This document shows positions 31,819-41,262 of a stretch of 64,000 nucleotides of DNA, one piece after another. The translations under genes and the position numbers were made by a program. The DNA is taken from assembly GCA_028821405.1 (NCBI GenBank), contig JAPPGK010000074.1, positions 1-64,000 of the forward strand, read 5' to 3'. Every line of letters starts with the position of its first letter. Position 1 is the first letter of the stretch. The stretch is from Gammaproteobacteria bacterium (GTDB lineage Bacteria > Pseudomonadota > Gammaproteobacteria > Pseudomonadales > Azotimanducaceae). The notes beneath the pieces were generated by a model. The model had not been told where the DNA came from and did not search any database. It saw only the letters and a program-made list of their open reading frames with translations.

Positions 31819-33690
31819 ATGGCGGCATTCGACGCAGAACCGTTCCTCGCCGGCTTGACGACGAGGCCCGGCGTCTACCGGATGCTCGGCGATGCCGGAA
31901 CCGTGCTCTATGTGGGCAAGGCTCGCAATCTAAGGGCGCGGGTGACGGCATATTTCCGTGCCTCCGGTCTCACCGCGAAGACCATGGCGTTAGTCGCCAA
32001 GGTGCGCGACATCCAAGTGACGGTCACCAGCAGCGAGACCGAGGCGCTGCTCTTGGAACAGAGCTTGATCAAGACGGAGCGGCCGCCGTACAACGTGGTG
32101 CTTCGGGATGACAAGTCGTATCCCTACATCCACCTGACCGAGCATCCCTATCCGAGGCTGGCATTCCATCGCGGTGCGCGCAAGGAGGGCAGGTATTTCG
32201 GCCCGTTTCCAAGCGCCGCCGCGGTACGCGACAGCCTCAACATCCTGCAAAAGCTCTTCGGCATCCGCCCTTGCGAGGATGGTTTCTTCAAGAACCGCTC
32301 GCGGCCCTGTTTGCAGCACCAGATCGACCGCTGCTCGGCCCCCTGCGTCGGCTTGATCGATCGCGAACGGTATGCCGAGGACGTTCGCTTGGCGGTGATG
32401 TTCCTGGAAGGCAAGAGCCAGGACGTGCTGGCGGAGTTCAAGGCGAAGATGGAGGCGGCGGCCGAGTCGCTGGAGTTCGAGCGGGCGGCGAGATATCGGG
32501 ACCAGATCGCTCACCTGCGCCGGGTCCAGGAGAACCAGTATGTTCACGGTGCCGGTGGCGACGTGGACATATTCGGCATTGCGCCGGACTCCGACGAGGG
32601 CGCGCAGAGAGAATCGAGTTCCGAAGCATCTGCGGGAGGCGGGGCGGGCGCCCAAGTCTGCATCCAGGGGCTCTTCGTGCGCGACGGGCGGCTGCTGGGA
32701 CACCGCACCTGGTTTCCCAGGAACGAACTGGCGATGTCCGGCGGCGAGATGCTGTTCGCCTTTCTCTCCCAATACTATCTTGGCACGGGCAACCGGGAGA
32801 TTCCGAAGTCCGTGATCGCCTCGGCGTCCATGGCGGAAGCGGATCTTCTGGCGAAGGCCCTCTCTGACCGTGTTGGCCGCCGGGTTGAGGTGGCGAGCCG
32901 GGTGCGGGGGCAACGCGCCCGCTGGGCGAAGATGGCGGCGGACAACGCGGAGATTTCCTTGAGTGCCCTGCTTGCCGATCGCGAGAACATCATGTCGCGA
33001 TTCGTGGCATTGCAGTCCGCCATCGAATGGGAGGATCTGCCGAAACGCGTCGAGTGCTTCGACATCAGCCACGCCGCGGGCGAATCGACCGTTGCGTCGT
33101 GCGTGGTATTCGATAGCGAGGGGCCGGTGAAATCGGATTACCGCCGCTTCAACATAGAGGGTGTCGCCCGCGGTGACGACTACGGTGCGATCGAGCAGAC
33201 CATCAAACGCCGCTACTCCCGCCTCGCCAAGGGCGAGGGAACGTTGCCGGACGTGGTGGTCATCGATGGTGGCATAGGACAGGTGAACCGGGCTGCCGAG
33301 GTCCTCAAGGGCCTGCATCTCGACAACATCGCCCTGCTTGGCATTGCCAAGGGGCCGACCCGGAGACCCGGCCTCGAAACGATCGTTTTGGCTGGCGGCG
33401 ACATGCTGGCGCTACCGGCGAACGGGCCTGCCATGCATCTCCTTCAGCAAGTGCGTGACGAGGCCCACCGCTTCGCAATCGCGGGCCATCGCGGGCGTCG
33501 CCAGAAACGCCAACGGCGCTCGGCGCTGGACGACATTCCGGGCATTGGACCGCGTCGCAAGCGCGAGTTGCTCGCCCACTTCGGTTCGGTGTCGGCCATT
33601 TCGGGCGCGAGTCGCGAAGAAATCTCGAAGGTGCCGGGCATAAGCCGTAAACTGGCCGTGGAGATTCATGGATCGTTACATGGCCGATAG
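31819..33690 (+). CDS. uvrC: Excinuclease ABC subunit C
   Basis: A 623-aa nucleotide-excision-repair nuclease that makes both incisions with UvrB. GIY-YIG domain at the N-terminus (GVYRMLGDAGTVLYVGKARNLRARV), the cysteine-rich linker (CLQHQIDRCSAPCVGLI), a UVR motif (FERAARYRDQIAHLRRVQ), the RNase H-like endonuclease (VECFDISHAAGESTVASCVVF, then DVVVIDGGIGQVNRA) and a tandem helix-hairpin-helix end (IPGIGPRRKRELLAHFG, VPGISRKLAVEIH). It overlaps the start of pgsA by 23 bp. The uvrC-pgsA-tRNA order is conserved in gammaproteobacteria. Confidence 0.97.
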   Translation: MAAFDAEPFLAGLTTRPGVYRMLGDAGTVLYVGKARNLRARVTAYFRASGLTAKTMALVAKVRDIQVTVTSSETEALLLEQSLIKTERPPYNVVLRDDKSYPYIHLTEHPYPRLAFHRGARKEGRYFGPFPSAAAVRDSLNILQKLFGIRPCEDGFFKNRSRPCLQHQIDRCSAPCVGLIDRERYAEDVRLAVMFLEGKSQDVLAEFKAKMEAAAESLEFERAARYRDQIAHLRRVQENQYVHGAGGDVDIFGIAPDSDEGAQRESSSEASAGGGAGAQVCIQGLFVRDGRLLGHRTWFPRNELAMSGGEMLFAFLSQYYLGTGNREIPKSVIASASMAEADLLAKALSDRVGRRVEVASRVRGQRARWAKMAADNAEISLSALLADRENIMSRFVALQSAIEWEDLPKRVECFDISHAAGESTVASCVVFDSEGPVKSDYRRFNIEGVARGDDYGAIEQTIKRRYSRLAKGEGTLPDVVVIDGGIGQVNRAAEVLKGLHLDNIALLGIAKGPTRRPGLETIVLAGGDMLALPANGPAMHLLQQVRDEAHRFAIAGHRGRRQKRQRRSALDDIPGIGPRRKRELLAHFGSVSAISGASREEISKVPGISRKLAVEIHGSLHGR

Positions 33691-34264
33691 TTTCCCGGCC
33701 CTGAGCCTGCCCAACGTCCTGACGATCAGCCGGATCGCCCTGGTGCCCGTGTTTGCGGTCGTCTACCTCGTCACCGACGAATTCCATTGGATTGCTGCGC
33801 TTCTGTTCGCGGCGGCGGCGTTCACGGACTGGCTCGACGGCTACCTGGCAAGGAAACTGGAGCAGGTAACGCCGTTCGGGGCATTCCTCGACCCCGTTGC
33901 CGACAAACTGATCGTCGTTACCGCCCTGGTATTGCTGGTCGGCAGCCACGCCAACATATGGATGACCCTGCCCGGCATCATCATCGTGGGTCGCGAGATC
34001 GTCGTCTCCGCGTTACGGGAGTGGATGGCGGAGATGAACCGGCGGGGCCTCGTTTCCGTGTCGTGGGTTGGGCGTCTCAAGACCACCGTTCAGATGGTCG
34101 CCATCATCGTCCTGCTGGCCAACCCGCCCGAAATGCGCCCGTGGGCGATCGTCGGGGTGGTGCTGCTCTACGCCGCCGTGTTCCTCACGATCTGGTCGAT
34201 GATCACCTACGGTCGTGCCGCGTGGCCGACCCTCAAGGACGGACTTGGGGAAGGCAGCGGCTGA
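33668..34264 (+). CDS. pgsA: CDP-diacylglycerol-glycerol-3-phosphate 3-phosphatidyltransferase
   Basis: A 198-aa inner-membrane enzyme making phosphatidylglycerol phosphate. The CDP-alcohol phosphotransferase motif is complete: Asp54, Asp57-Gly58, Ala61-Arg62, Gly71, Asp75 and Asp79 in DWLDGYLARKL...GAFLDPVADKL. About five membrane segments follow the opening LPNVLTISRIALVPVFAVVYL. ATG at 33668 within the uvrC end has GGAG five nt upstream; ATG at 33680 is an alternative. Confidence 0.95.
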   Translation: MDRYMADSFPALSLPNVLTISRIALVPVFAVVYLVTDEFHWIAALLFAAAAFTDWLDGYLARKLEQVTPFGAFLDPVADKLIVVTALVLLVGSHANIWMTLPGIIIVGREIVVSALREWMAEMNRRGLVSVSWVGRLKTTVQMVAIIVLLANPPEMRPWAIVGVVLLYAAVFLTIWSMITYGRAAWPTLKDGLGEGSG

Positions 34265-34345
34265 TTCGCCGGCAACCGCCTGTGGTACGATATTCGGTCT
34301 GGGCGCCTACCAGGCTGTCGACGCGACAAGCGGATGGTGTTCGTG

Positions 34346-34419
34346 GGCTGGATGGCAGAGTGGTCATGCAGCGGACTGCAAATCCGTTTACGCCGGTTCG
34401 ATTCCGACTCCAGCCTCCA
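34346..34419 (+). tRNA. tRNA-Cys (anticodon GCA)
   Basis: A 74-nt cloverleaf with encoded CCA. Acceptor stem GGCTGGA / TCCAGCC, anticodon arm CGGA-CTGCAAA-TCCG with anticodon GCA, T arm with GGTTCGATTCC, discriminator T before CCA, as in E. coli tRNA-Cys. It follows pgsA as in E. coli; the glycine and leucine tRNAs that accompany it there are not seen here. Confidence 0.97.
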
Positions 34420-34565
34420 ATTGCCTAGACTTGGGGATGGTGGCGTCTCGGATACCGCGGGGTCGCGGTACATCGTTGTAAAGTGCTGCTTCGGATGGGA
34501 GGCGGCTGTGGTAAGGTTGATCACTTGTAAGGGCCGCGGCCCACAGGACGAGTTGGGTTTGGGGT

Positions 34566-34904
34566 ATGGAAGTCACGACTGAGAACGAGAACGGCACGCT
34601 CATTGCCAGGGCCGGGGGCCGCATCGACGGCACCAACGCGGCCGAGTTCGAGAATGCGATGCAGACGGCAATAGGCGGCACCGAGGGGGCGGTTGTTCTG
34701 GACTGCGAGGAACTCTCGTACATCAGCAGCGCCGGCCTTCGCGCGATCTTGCGCATTGCCAAGGATCTCAACCGGCGGGCGGTCAAATTCGTACTGTGCT
34801 CGTTGTCGGATCCGATCCGCGAAGTGTTTCAGATCAGCGGCTTCGACAAGATCATCAACATCCATCCCAATCGCAGCGGCGCCGTCTCCGCGGTAGCCTC
34901 CTGA
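34566..34904 (+). CDS. STAS-domain anti-sigma-factor antagonist
   Basis: A 112-aa single STAS domain (ENENGTLIARAGGRIDGTNAAEFENAM at the start, VVLDCEELSYISSAGLRAILRIAKDL in the core). Ser55 of SSAGL is at the position phosphorylated by partner kinases in SpoIIAA/RsbV-type switches. No cognate anti-sigma kinase or phosphatase is next to it. Such stand-alone proteins in Gram-negatives often report to a two-component phosphatase elsewhere. Confidence 0.88.
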   Translation: MEVTTENENGTLIARAGGRIDGTNAAEFENAMQTAIGGTEGAVVLDCEELSYISSAGLRAILRIAKDLNRRAVKFVLCSLSDPIREVFQISGFDKIINIHPNRSGAVSAVAS

Positions 34905-34966
34905 CCTCCTAGAACACGTGACCTGCCCTCGCCCAGCCTCGCGGCGAGGCGGGACGAGCGCGTCGC

Positions 34967-36931
34967 CTACGGTTTCTGCGCGAGGAGCTCGGCCAATGCG
35001 CTGCCGAGTTGCTCATGGCCCCCCGCGTACGCCCACCCCGCTGCGGTACCGTCGTAGACGTTGTCGCGGAGCAACGGGTCGGCGCCTCGTGCGAGCAACT
35101 CGTGCACCAAGTCCTCGTCGCCGTCGATCGCCGCCTGGTGCAACGCGGTCGCACCGTCACCACGACGTGAATCGATGTCGACACCCGCATCGAGCAGGGC
35201 GAAGAGCATTTCCCGTTCGCGCAGTGTTGCGCATTCCACAACCGCTTGTGCGGCGATAGCGGACCGCGGGTCGAATCCGTCCACCTGTCCAGGTGCCCGA
35301 TCCACAAGTTCGACGAGCAAGGTGTAGACGTCCGCCACGCGTGCACCCCCCTTGGCGAGCGCGGCAACCATCGAAACCGTCAATCCTGCGTCCCGCGGAT
35401 GTCCACTACTGGTCAGCAGGCCGAACGTCGTTTCATCCGGTCCACCACGGTAGGTGTAGCACGACGCGTTCGGGTCCGCGCCTGCGGCGAGAAGCACCTC
35501 GATGACTTCGACGGCGTTGTCCGGCGTCTTTGCGCGGTAGCCCTCGATGCCGTTGGCACCGAGGTAGTGCAGCAGGGTACAGCGGTGGGGTCTTGGGGAG
35601 CGCGCGGTCGCCAAAGCCGGGTTGCCGCGCAGCAGCCGCGCAAGCGTGGCAATGTCGCCATCGACCGCGGCATCCGCCGCGCGTTCGAAGATGGCGCTGA
35701 AGTCGGGGTCATCGTAGAGGATCGAAGCCCGTCCGGGGCGTTGCGGCGCCAACAACGCCACCGTTGAGTCCCGGGCCGGGGTATTGCCGCGCCGTGCCGA
35801 GTCGAACGGCACCTCGCCAGCGTAGTTCACGGCACCGGTATCGGCGCCCGCGGCGATGAGGCGCGCGACGGCATCGGCGTTGCCGGCGTTCGCGGCCAAG
35901 TGCAATGCGTGGTTTCCGTCGTCATCGACTGCATTCGGGTCGGCACCACCATCGAGCAGAAGACGAATGGCATCGCCGTTGCCCATGCGAACCGCCCGGC
36001 AGACCCAAACGTGGTCGATGGCCGTCAATCGCGACGGGTCCTTCAGTTGGGATGCGCGTGTTTCGTCGTTGGCGAAGCAGGCCGAGACCCAGTGGTCCAC
36101 GTTACGGATCTCGTCGTCCTTGGCACCGTGCTGGCGAAGCAGCGTGGCGTGGGTTTCCCGCCTGAGACAGGTGGCGACGGCGAGCGGCGTGCGTCCCCCG
36201 CGGTCGGGAAAGTGAACGTCAGCACCCATGGCGAGCAAGGCCTCGACGACATCGAACCCGGTGTCGAGGACCACGGCCTCGTGCAGGCAATTGCCCTTGA
36301 AACCCCAGGTGCCCATGGTCCAGTTCGGATCCGCGTTGTGGTCGAGCAGCAGACGAACGAACTTGATGTCGTCGAATGCCAGGCAGTGTGGCAAGGCGTG
36401 GCAGGCATGCCACAGTGGCGGATTTGCCGCCAGGAGGATTGCGAGGCTCTCGATATCGCGATGCCGTGCCGCCTCCCACATCGCCGAGCCTTCGTAGAGG
36501 GTGGGTCCATCGGCGACGTCCGCACCGGATTCCAGTAGGAGTTTGGCCAGATCGGGGCTGCGCGCCCGGCCGATGGCGGCACCCAATGCGGTGCGGTAGC
36601 CACGGATGGTCTCCGACTCGCGGACGCCGGCATTCGGATCGGCACCTAGATCCAGCAGCGCTTTAGCAATGCGAAGTCGCAACGTGTCGGTGGGGCCATG
36701 GTGCGTTCGATAACGCGAGTTGAGCAGGTACAGCAGCGGTGGCCAGGCGTTGGGACCGACTTGGGTGTTGACGGATTGGGCGTCGAGTTCTGCCAACGCC
36801 TGGGGATCGGCGATCGCCAATCCGCAAGCGACGGAGTGCGATTCCGGCGGTCTTGACAGGATGGCGTCGACCAAGGTGGCGTCACCGGCAAGCGCGGCCT
36901 GGAGCAGCGCGCTATCGGAAGGGGCGGCCAA
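34967..36931 (-). CDS. Large ankyrin-repeat protein
   Basis: About 654 aa and almost wholly ankyrin repeats, twelve or so, in two blocks (for example LLDLGADPNAGVRESETIRGYRTALGAAI, LLDHNADPNWTMGTWGFKGNCLHEAV, LLDGGADPNAVDDDGNHALHLAANAG, LIAAGADTGAVNYAGEVPFDSA, LLAAGADPNASCYTYRGGPDETTFG, LDAGVDIDSRRGDGATALHQAAIDG). No signal peptide, so presumably cytoplasmic. The frame is open upstream into the MaoC-type gene, but that stretch is arginine-rich shadow sequence. The only usable start in the gap is the TTG at 36931 and it lacks a good ribosome site, so the N-terminus is uncertain. Confidence 0.75.
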   Translation of the reverse strand: MAAPSDSALLQAALAGDATLVDAILSRPPESHSVACGLAIADPQALAELDAQSVNTQVGPNAWPPLLYLLNSRYRTHHGPTDTLRLRIAKALLDLGADPNAGVRESETIRGYRTALGAAIGRARSPDLAKLLLESGADVADGPTLYEGSAMWEAARHRDIESLAILLAANPPLWHACHALPHCLAFDDIKFVRLLLDHNADPNWTMGTWGFKGNCLHEAVVLDTGFDVVEALLAMGADVHFPDRGGRTPLAVATCLRRETHATLLRQHGAKDDEIRNVDHWVSACFANDETRASQLKDPSRLTAIDHVWVCRAVRMGNGDAIRLLLDGGADPNAVDDDGNHALHLAANAGNADAVARLIAAGADTGAVNYAGEVPFDSARRGNTPARDSTVALLAPQRPGRASILYDDPDFSAIFERAADAAVDGDIATLARLLRGNPALATARSPRPHRCTLLHYLGANGIEGYRAKTPDNAVEVIEVLLAAGADPNASCYTYRGGPDETTFGLLTSSGHPRDAGLTVSMVAALAKGGARVADVYTLLVELVDRAPGQVDGFDPRSAIAAQAVVECATLREREMLFALLDAGVDIDSRRGDGATALHQAAIDGDEDLVHELLARGADPLLRDNVYDGTAAGWAYAGGHEQLGSALAELLAQKP

Positions 36932-36999
36932 GGAGGCGTCCTGTTTCGTGGCGCGCGGGCGGATCGTGGCAACCGGCCGCGGGCGCCGACGCCGCGGCG

Positions 37000-38082
37000 C
37001 TACGCCGGCACCGCTACCGTGATCGTCGACTCGGCCGTGGCCAGCCCTGCCTGGTTCTCGTTGTAGACCTCGAGGTCGACGAGGTTCTCCCCGTTCTCGA
37101 TGTACTTGCGCGCCACGGTGCCGAATACGGTGTTGGTGTCGCCCACGACGTTGGGATGCCGTACCCGGGTCACCATTCTCTTCAGGGTGCCTTCGTCGCC
37201 CATCCAGTCGGTGGCCATCTGGGCCAGCCAGCAAACCCGTTGCGGACCCCAGTCGAATTGGCCGGGCATGTTGCGGCGGTTCTTGGCGTGTTCGGCATCG
37301 TAGCGACCGCCACCGCCGAGGTCCTTGGATTCCTCCGCCTCGAGCGCAGCGCGGGGGCTGCGCCCGGTTCCCACCACGCCGTGGGTGAACAGGAAGAGTT
37401 CGGTCACCGTGTACGTGCCCTTGTGCAAGGGGGGAATCTCCTCGCCTTCGACGACGCCTTCGAAATGGCGTGTGGCGGCGCCCTGGCGCTGACGTTCGAA
37501 GACCAGGGGATCGGGGGACTCCTCGATGACCTGGGTCTTCTTCTCGCGGTCATATTTGATCGTTCTGCCACCGCCGAGATTCTGGTAGCGGGCCATCAGC
37601 GTTTGCTTGGTGGCCACGAGTTCCTTGCGCTGGTTGTGGTAGCTCACCAGCGCTTCGCACAGCACGAAGTCGCCGATGCGGTCGCTGTGCTTGCGGTGAA
37701 CGTCGACGATCTCCTCGGTGGCCGTGATGCGGTCGCCCAGCCAGATGGTCTTGTAGAAGTTGATCTCCCCGCCGGCGTAGTTCATGGGGAAGAAACTGGA
37801 CGACAACCGTCGCCCGTCGATGTTGCCGTTGATCGCCATGGCGACGCCGATGCTGGCGCCGTAGATGAAGATCGGCGGCGCGGTGATCATGCCGAACCGG
37901 CTTGCACCGGCGTGGGCCTCGTCGCGATACAGCGGGTTGTAGTCGCCGACGCCGTCGCCGAAGCGGCGGATGTTGTCGAGGCTCGCTTCGCGGCTGCCCC
38001 GTGCCGGCATCCGGTAGCCGATGCCCTTGCGGTATTCCGCTTCGAATTCGTCCAGCGTCTCGATCATGGCCGGTGCTGCCAT
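37000..38082 (-). CDS. MaoC-type acyl dehydratase (double hot-dog)
   Basis: A 360-aa predicted enoyl-CoA hydratase/acyl dehydratase. The N-terminal hot-dog ([33 protein letters not shown]) resembles the FAS1-like dehydratase domain and the C-terminal half ([50 protein letters not shown]) a second hot-dog. It would act on an acyl-CoA in fatty-acid, side-chain or steroid-type degradation. ATG at 38082. It is divergent from the molybdenum hydroxylase genes, with a palindrome between them at 38140. Confidence 0.78.
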   Translation of the reverse strand: MAAPAMIETLDEFEAEYRKGIGYRMPARGSREASLDNIRRFGDGVGDYNPLYRDEAHAGASRFGMITAPPIFIYGASIGVAMAINGNIDGRRLSSSFFPMNYAGGEINFYKTIWLGDRITATEEIVDVHRKHSDRIGDFVLCEALVSYHNQRKELVATKQTLMARYQNLGGGRTIKYDREKKTQVIEESPDPLVFERQRQGAATRHFEGVVEGEEIPPLHKGTYTVTELFLFTHGVVGTGRSPRAALEAEESKDLGGGGRYDAEHAKNRRNMPGQFDWGPQRVCWLAQMATDWMGDEGTLKRMVTRVRHPNVVGDTNTVFGTVARKYIENGENLVDLEVYNENQAGLATAESTITVAVPA

Positions 38083-38139
38083 CGGCGTACCCTCCCTCGA
38101 TTGAAGGGAGCGAAGTTACTCCGCTGGCGAACAAGGTGT

Positions 38140-38156
38140 CAAAACGGATCGTTTTG
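38140..38156. promoter_or_regulatory. Inverted repeat CAAAACG-GAT-CGTTTTG in a divergent intergenic region
   Basis: Perfect seven-base arms with a three-base spacer, midway between the divergent MaoC-type gene and the 2Fe-2S gene. The size and symmetry fit a TetR-type operator serving both promoters; no regulator gene is adjacent. Confidence 0.55.
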
Positions 38157-38201
38157 GGTTACAACGTTCACTTGGAGTGGAGTGGAGAGGGAGTCGCGAA
38201 G

Positions 38202-38690
38202 GTGAATCTCAAGGTAAACGGGGAGGTGCGGAATCTCGGCGAGATCGATCCGCAAACCCCGCTGTTGTGGGCGTTGCGGGACGAACTCAACCTCGTCGGC
38301 GCCAAGTTCGGTTGCGGGATAAGCCAGTGCGGCGCCTGCACGGTACTCGTCGACGGCCAAGCCGTGAAGTCCTGTTCCTATCCGGTTTCGGCGGTGGCAG
38401 ATGGACACGTCACGACGATCGAGGGACTGGCGGGCGGCGACGGGGAACTGAACGCGGTCCAGCAAGCCTGGGTCGACCTCGACGTGGCCCAGTGCGGCTA
38501 TTGCCAGGCGGGCCAGATCATGGCTGCGGAAGCGCTGCTGCGCGCCAATCCGAGCCCCGGCGACGCCGACATCGATCAGGCGATGGCGTCCAACCTATGT
38601 CGGTGCGGGACCTACATCCGCATCCGTGAGGCGGTGAAGATGGCGGTCGCGAACCGGCGGTCGGCTGAAGCCGCGGACGCAGCGGAATAG
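38202..38690 (+). CDS. [2Fe-2S] subunit of a molybdenum hydroxylase (isoquinoline oxidoreductase alpha-like)
   Basis: A 162-aa small subunit binding two [2Fe-2S] clusters. The first ligand set is in [15 protein letters not shown] with a further Cys at SCSYP, the second in CGYCQAGQI and [10 protein letters not shown]. This matches IorA-type subunits of membrane-facing aldehyde/isoquinoline dehydrogenases. The GTG at 38202 has AGGGAG eight nt upstream and gives the family length; the frame is open further upstream but not conserved. It is 11 bp before the large subunit. Confidence 0.9.
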   Translation: MNLKVNGEVRNLGEIDPQTPLLWALRDELNLVGAKFGCGISQCGACTVLVDGQAVKSCSYPVSAVADGHVTTIEGLAGGDGELNAVQQAWVDLDVAQCGYCQAGQIMAAEALLRANPSPGDADIDQAMASNLCRCGTYIRIREAVKMAVANRRSAEAADAAE

Positions 38691-38701
38691 GGGAGGGGGC
38701 C

Positions 38702-40954
38702 ATGAGTGCATTGAACTACTCGGACATCGGCGACGTGGTGCCGGCGGTGACCGGCGAACGGATTGGGGCCGGCGACGATGCATCGGTCGCCGTCCGCATC
38801 GGCAAACTCGACCGTCGGCAGTTCCTCAAGCTCACGGGCTTGGTCGGCGGCGGGTTGATGCTGTCGTTCACGATGCCCCGTGCGTTGGCGACGAGCGCCG
38901 CGCTCAAGCCGAACGGCTACATCAAGATCGACGCGACGGGCATCGTGCTCTACGCGAAGAACCCCGAGATCGGCCAAGGGGTGAAGACGTCCCTGCCCAT
39001 GATCGTCGCGGAGGAACTCGATGCGGCCTGGGAGGATGTCGAGGTCGTCCAGTCTCCCATCGATCAAGGCCTCTACGGCATGCAGTTTGCCGGTGGATCC
39101 ACGTCCATTCCCATGAACTGGGATCCTCTGCGTCGATCGGGGGCTGCCGCCCGGGCGATGCTCGTCGAAGCAGCCGCCAAGCGTTGGGGAGTGGATGCCG
39201 CATCGCTGTCGACGCAGGACAGCCATGTCATCCACGCCCCGAGTGGCCGGAAGCTCAAGTACACCGAGTTGGCGGCGGAGGCCGCAGCCGTCCCGATCCC
39301 CAACCCGCAATCGCTGACGCTCAAGACGCGCGATCAGTTCCGGTTGCTGGGCAAGCGCATCACCGGCGTGGACAACGACGCGCTCGTACGCGGCGAACCG
39401 CTGTTCGGCATCGATCAGAGCTTGCCGGGCATGAAGTACGCCGTGTACCAGAAGTGCCCGGCGATCGGCGGCAAGGTCAAATCGGCCGATCTCGACGAAG
39501 TGAAAAAGATGCCCGGCGTTAGCGATGCCTTCGTTCTCGACGGCAACGGCAACGCGGGCGAACTGTTGCCGGGAGTCGCAATCGTCGCGGACAGCACCTG
39601 GTCGGCGATCAAGGCCAAGCGTGCCCTAAGGGTGGAGTGGGACGAATCCGACGCCTCCAAGGACAGCTGGACCCATGCCAAGGCCGAAGCGGAACGCTTG
39701 GTCCGCGAGTCCGGACCCCCGGTGGTGAACACGGGTGACGTGGACGCGGCTTTTGCCGCCGGCGCCAAGCAGACGAGCGGTTTCTACAGCTATCACTTCG
39801 TCAGCCATGCCACGTTGGAGCCGCAGAACTGCACGGCCTGGTTCAAGGACGGTGCCCTCGAACTGTGGGCGCCGACCCAAACGCCCGGCCAGGGCATCGG
39901 CAGCGCCGCCAAGGTCGTCGGCATCTCGCCGAGCAAGGTGACCCTGCACCAGCTACGGTGCGGTGGCGGCTTCGGACGCCGCCTCTACAACGACTTCACC
40001 ACCGAGGCGGCAGCCATCGCAAAGCGTGCGGGCGTGCCGATCAAGCTGCAGTGGACCCGTGAAGACGACATGGCCTACGACCTCTACCGCGCCGGCGGCT
40101 TCCACCAGATGGATGGCTCGGTCGACGGGAACGGAAAGATCACGGGCTGGCGCGACCGATTCATCACGTTCACGAACGACGGGCGCCGCCCGGTGAGTGG
40201 CGGCGGGATGAGCCCGGGCGTGTTCCCGGCGGGTCTACTCGACAGCGTGCGGGTGGAACAGACGGCGCTTCCCTGGAAAAACCGCTGCGCCGCGTGGCGT
40301 GCGCCGGGTTCCAACGTGTTCGGTTTCGTGGTTCAGGGCTTTCTCGACGAATTGGCCCACTTGGCGGGGCGAGATCCGCTCGAAATGCTGCTCGAGGTCT
40401 TGGGCGAGCCGCGCCAGATGCCCGGTCGGCGTGGCATGCATACAGGGCGCGCCGCCGACGTCGTGAAACTGGCGGCGAAGGAAGCCGGGTGGGGACGCGA
40501 ACTGCCCGACGGCCACGGCACGGGCGTCGCGTTCTACTACAGCCACGCGGGGCACATCGCCGAGGTTGCAGAAGTGAGCGTGGACGACGCCAAGCGAGTG
40601 AGGGTACACAAGGTGACCGTCGCGGCCGATGTGGGCCCGATCGTCAACTTGAGCGGCGCCGAGAACCAGATGCAGGGCTCGGTGGTGGATGGGCTGTCGA
40701 CCATGACGGGTCAATCGGTGACGTTCGAGAAGGGACGCGCCGAGCAGGGCAACTTCGACCAGTATCCGATGCTCAGGATGCCCTCGACGCCGGAAGTCGC
40801 CGTGCACTTCGTGGACAGCGACTACCCCCCGACGGGACTTGGCGAGCCAGCCTTTCCGCCGCTGGCTCCCGCGGTCTGCAATGCCATCTTCGCGGCCAGC
40901 GGACACCGGATTAGAACGCTGCCCATCAGCGAGGAAGGATTTTCGCTGGCCTAG
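38702..40954 (+). CDS. Molybdopterin-binding large subunit (isoquinoline oxidoreductase beta-like), Tat-exported
   Basis: A 750-aa xanthine-dehydrogenase-family catalytic subunit. The N-terminus carries a twin-arginine signal (DRRQFLKLTGLVGGGLMLSF, Arg38-Arg39), so the folded heterodimer should be exported to the periplasm with its partner. GGGFGRRLYNDF is the molybdopterin-cytosine-dinucleotide loop, and the catalytic glutamate is expected in TGLGEPAFPPLAPAV near the end. The usual substrates are aldehydes or N-heterocycles; none can be named. No cytochrome c subunit gene is adjacent to take the electrons, unlike many IorAB-type operons. Confidence 0.9.
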   Translation: MSALNYSDIGDVVPAVTGERIGAGDDASVAVRIGKLDRRQFLKLTGLVGGGLMLSFTMPRALATSAALKPNGYIKIDATGIVLYAKNPEIGQGVKTSLPMIVAEELDAAWEDVEVVQSPIDQGLYGMQFAGGSTSIPMNWDPLRRSGAAARAMLVEAAAKRWGVDAASLSTQDSHVIHAPSGRKLKYTELAAEAAAVPIPNPQSLTLKTRDQFRLLGKRITGVDNDALVRGEPLFGIDQSLPGMKYAVYQKCPAIGGKVKSADLDEVKKMPGVSDAFVLDGNGNAGELLPGVAIVADSTWSAIKAKRALRVEWDESDASKDSWTHAKAEAERLVRESGPPVVNTGDVDAAFAAGAKQTSGFYSYHFVSHATLEPQNCTAWFKDGALELWAPTQTPGQGIGSAAKVVGISPSKVTLHQLRCGGGFGRRLYNDFTTEAAAIAKRAGVPIKLQWTREDDMAYDLYRAGGFHQMDGSVDGNGKITGWRDRFITFTNDGRRPVSGGGMSPGVFPAGLLDSVRVEQTALPWKNRCAAWRAPGSNVFGFVVQGFLDELAHLAGRDPLEMLLEVLGEPRQMPGRRGMHTGRAADVVKLAAKEAGWGRELPDGHGTGVAFYYSHAGHIAEVAEVSVDDAKRVRVHKVTVAADVGPIVNLSGAENQMQGSVVDGLSTMTGQSVTFEKGRAEQGNFDQYPMLRMPSTPEVAVHFVDSDYPPTGLGEPAFPPLAPAVCNAIFAASGHRIRTLPISEEGFSLA

Positions 40955-41262
40955 CAGCCCGTCGGATTTTTGGGGCGTTGGCCGAAAGGTCGGGCTGGGC
41001 GCTAGGTGGCTTGGGCTGGGGTAAAAGGCGGTGCCGTCAAGCAACGGCTTTGTGGCGCTGACCGGGCGCATCGGTGAGCAATCACGAAGCGCCGGCGTAC
41101 GCTGTGTGGGTGGACCTGCTGACATAATATGTCGTAGTTTTGCTGAAGGTTCGTTCACCGTGCGTTGAGGAAATGTCCAGCGGCTTCAAGTTGCCGAGCG
41201 TGGCAGAGCCTTGGATACTGACTTGGTGAAGTGGGTGAAGAGAAGAAGGGTGGGAGTGCGAC
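40955..41262. other. Intergenic region with a 13-bp palindrome
   Basis: 308 bp without a convincing gene. It holds GACATA-A-TATGTC (41121-41133), a perfect palindrome around a central A that also contains -10-like bases, about 130 bp before the NfeD-like start. It may be the operator or promoter of the NfeD/flotillin pair. No terminator with a T run was seen after the molybdenum hydroxylase. Confidence 0.45.

Noticed and set aside
34264-34345. Expected tRNA-Gly and tRNA-Leu next to tRNA-Cys as in E. coli
   Set aside because: No cloverleaf could be built before or after tRNA-Cys.
36932-37234. N-terminal extension of the large ankyrin protein
   Set aside because: It lies inside the MaoC-type gene in another frame, is rich in arginine and has no ankyrin pattern.
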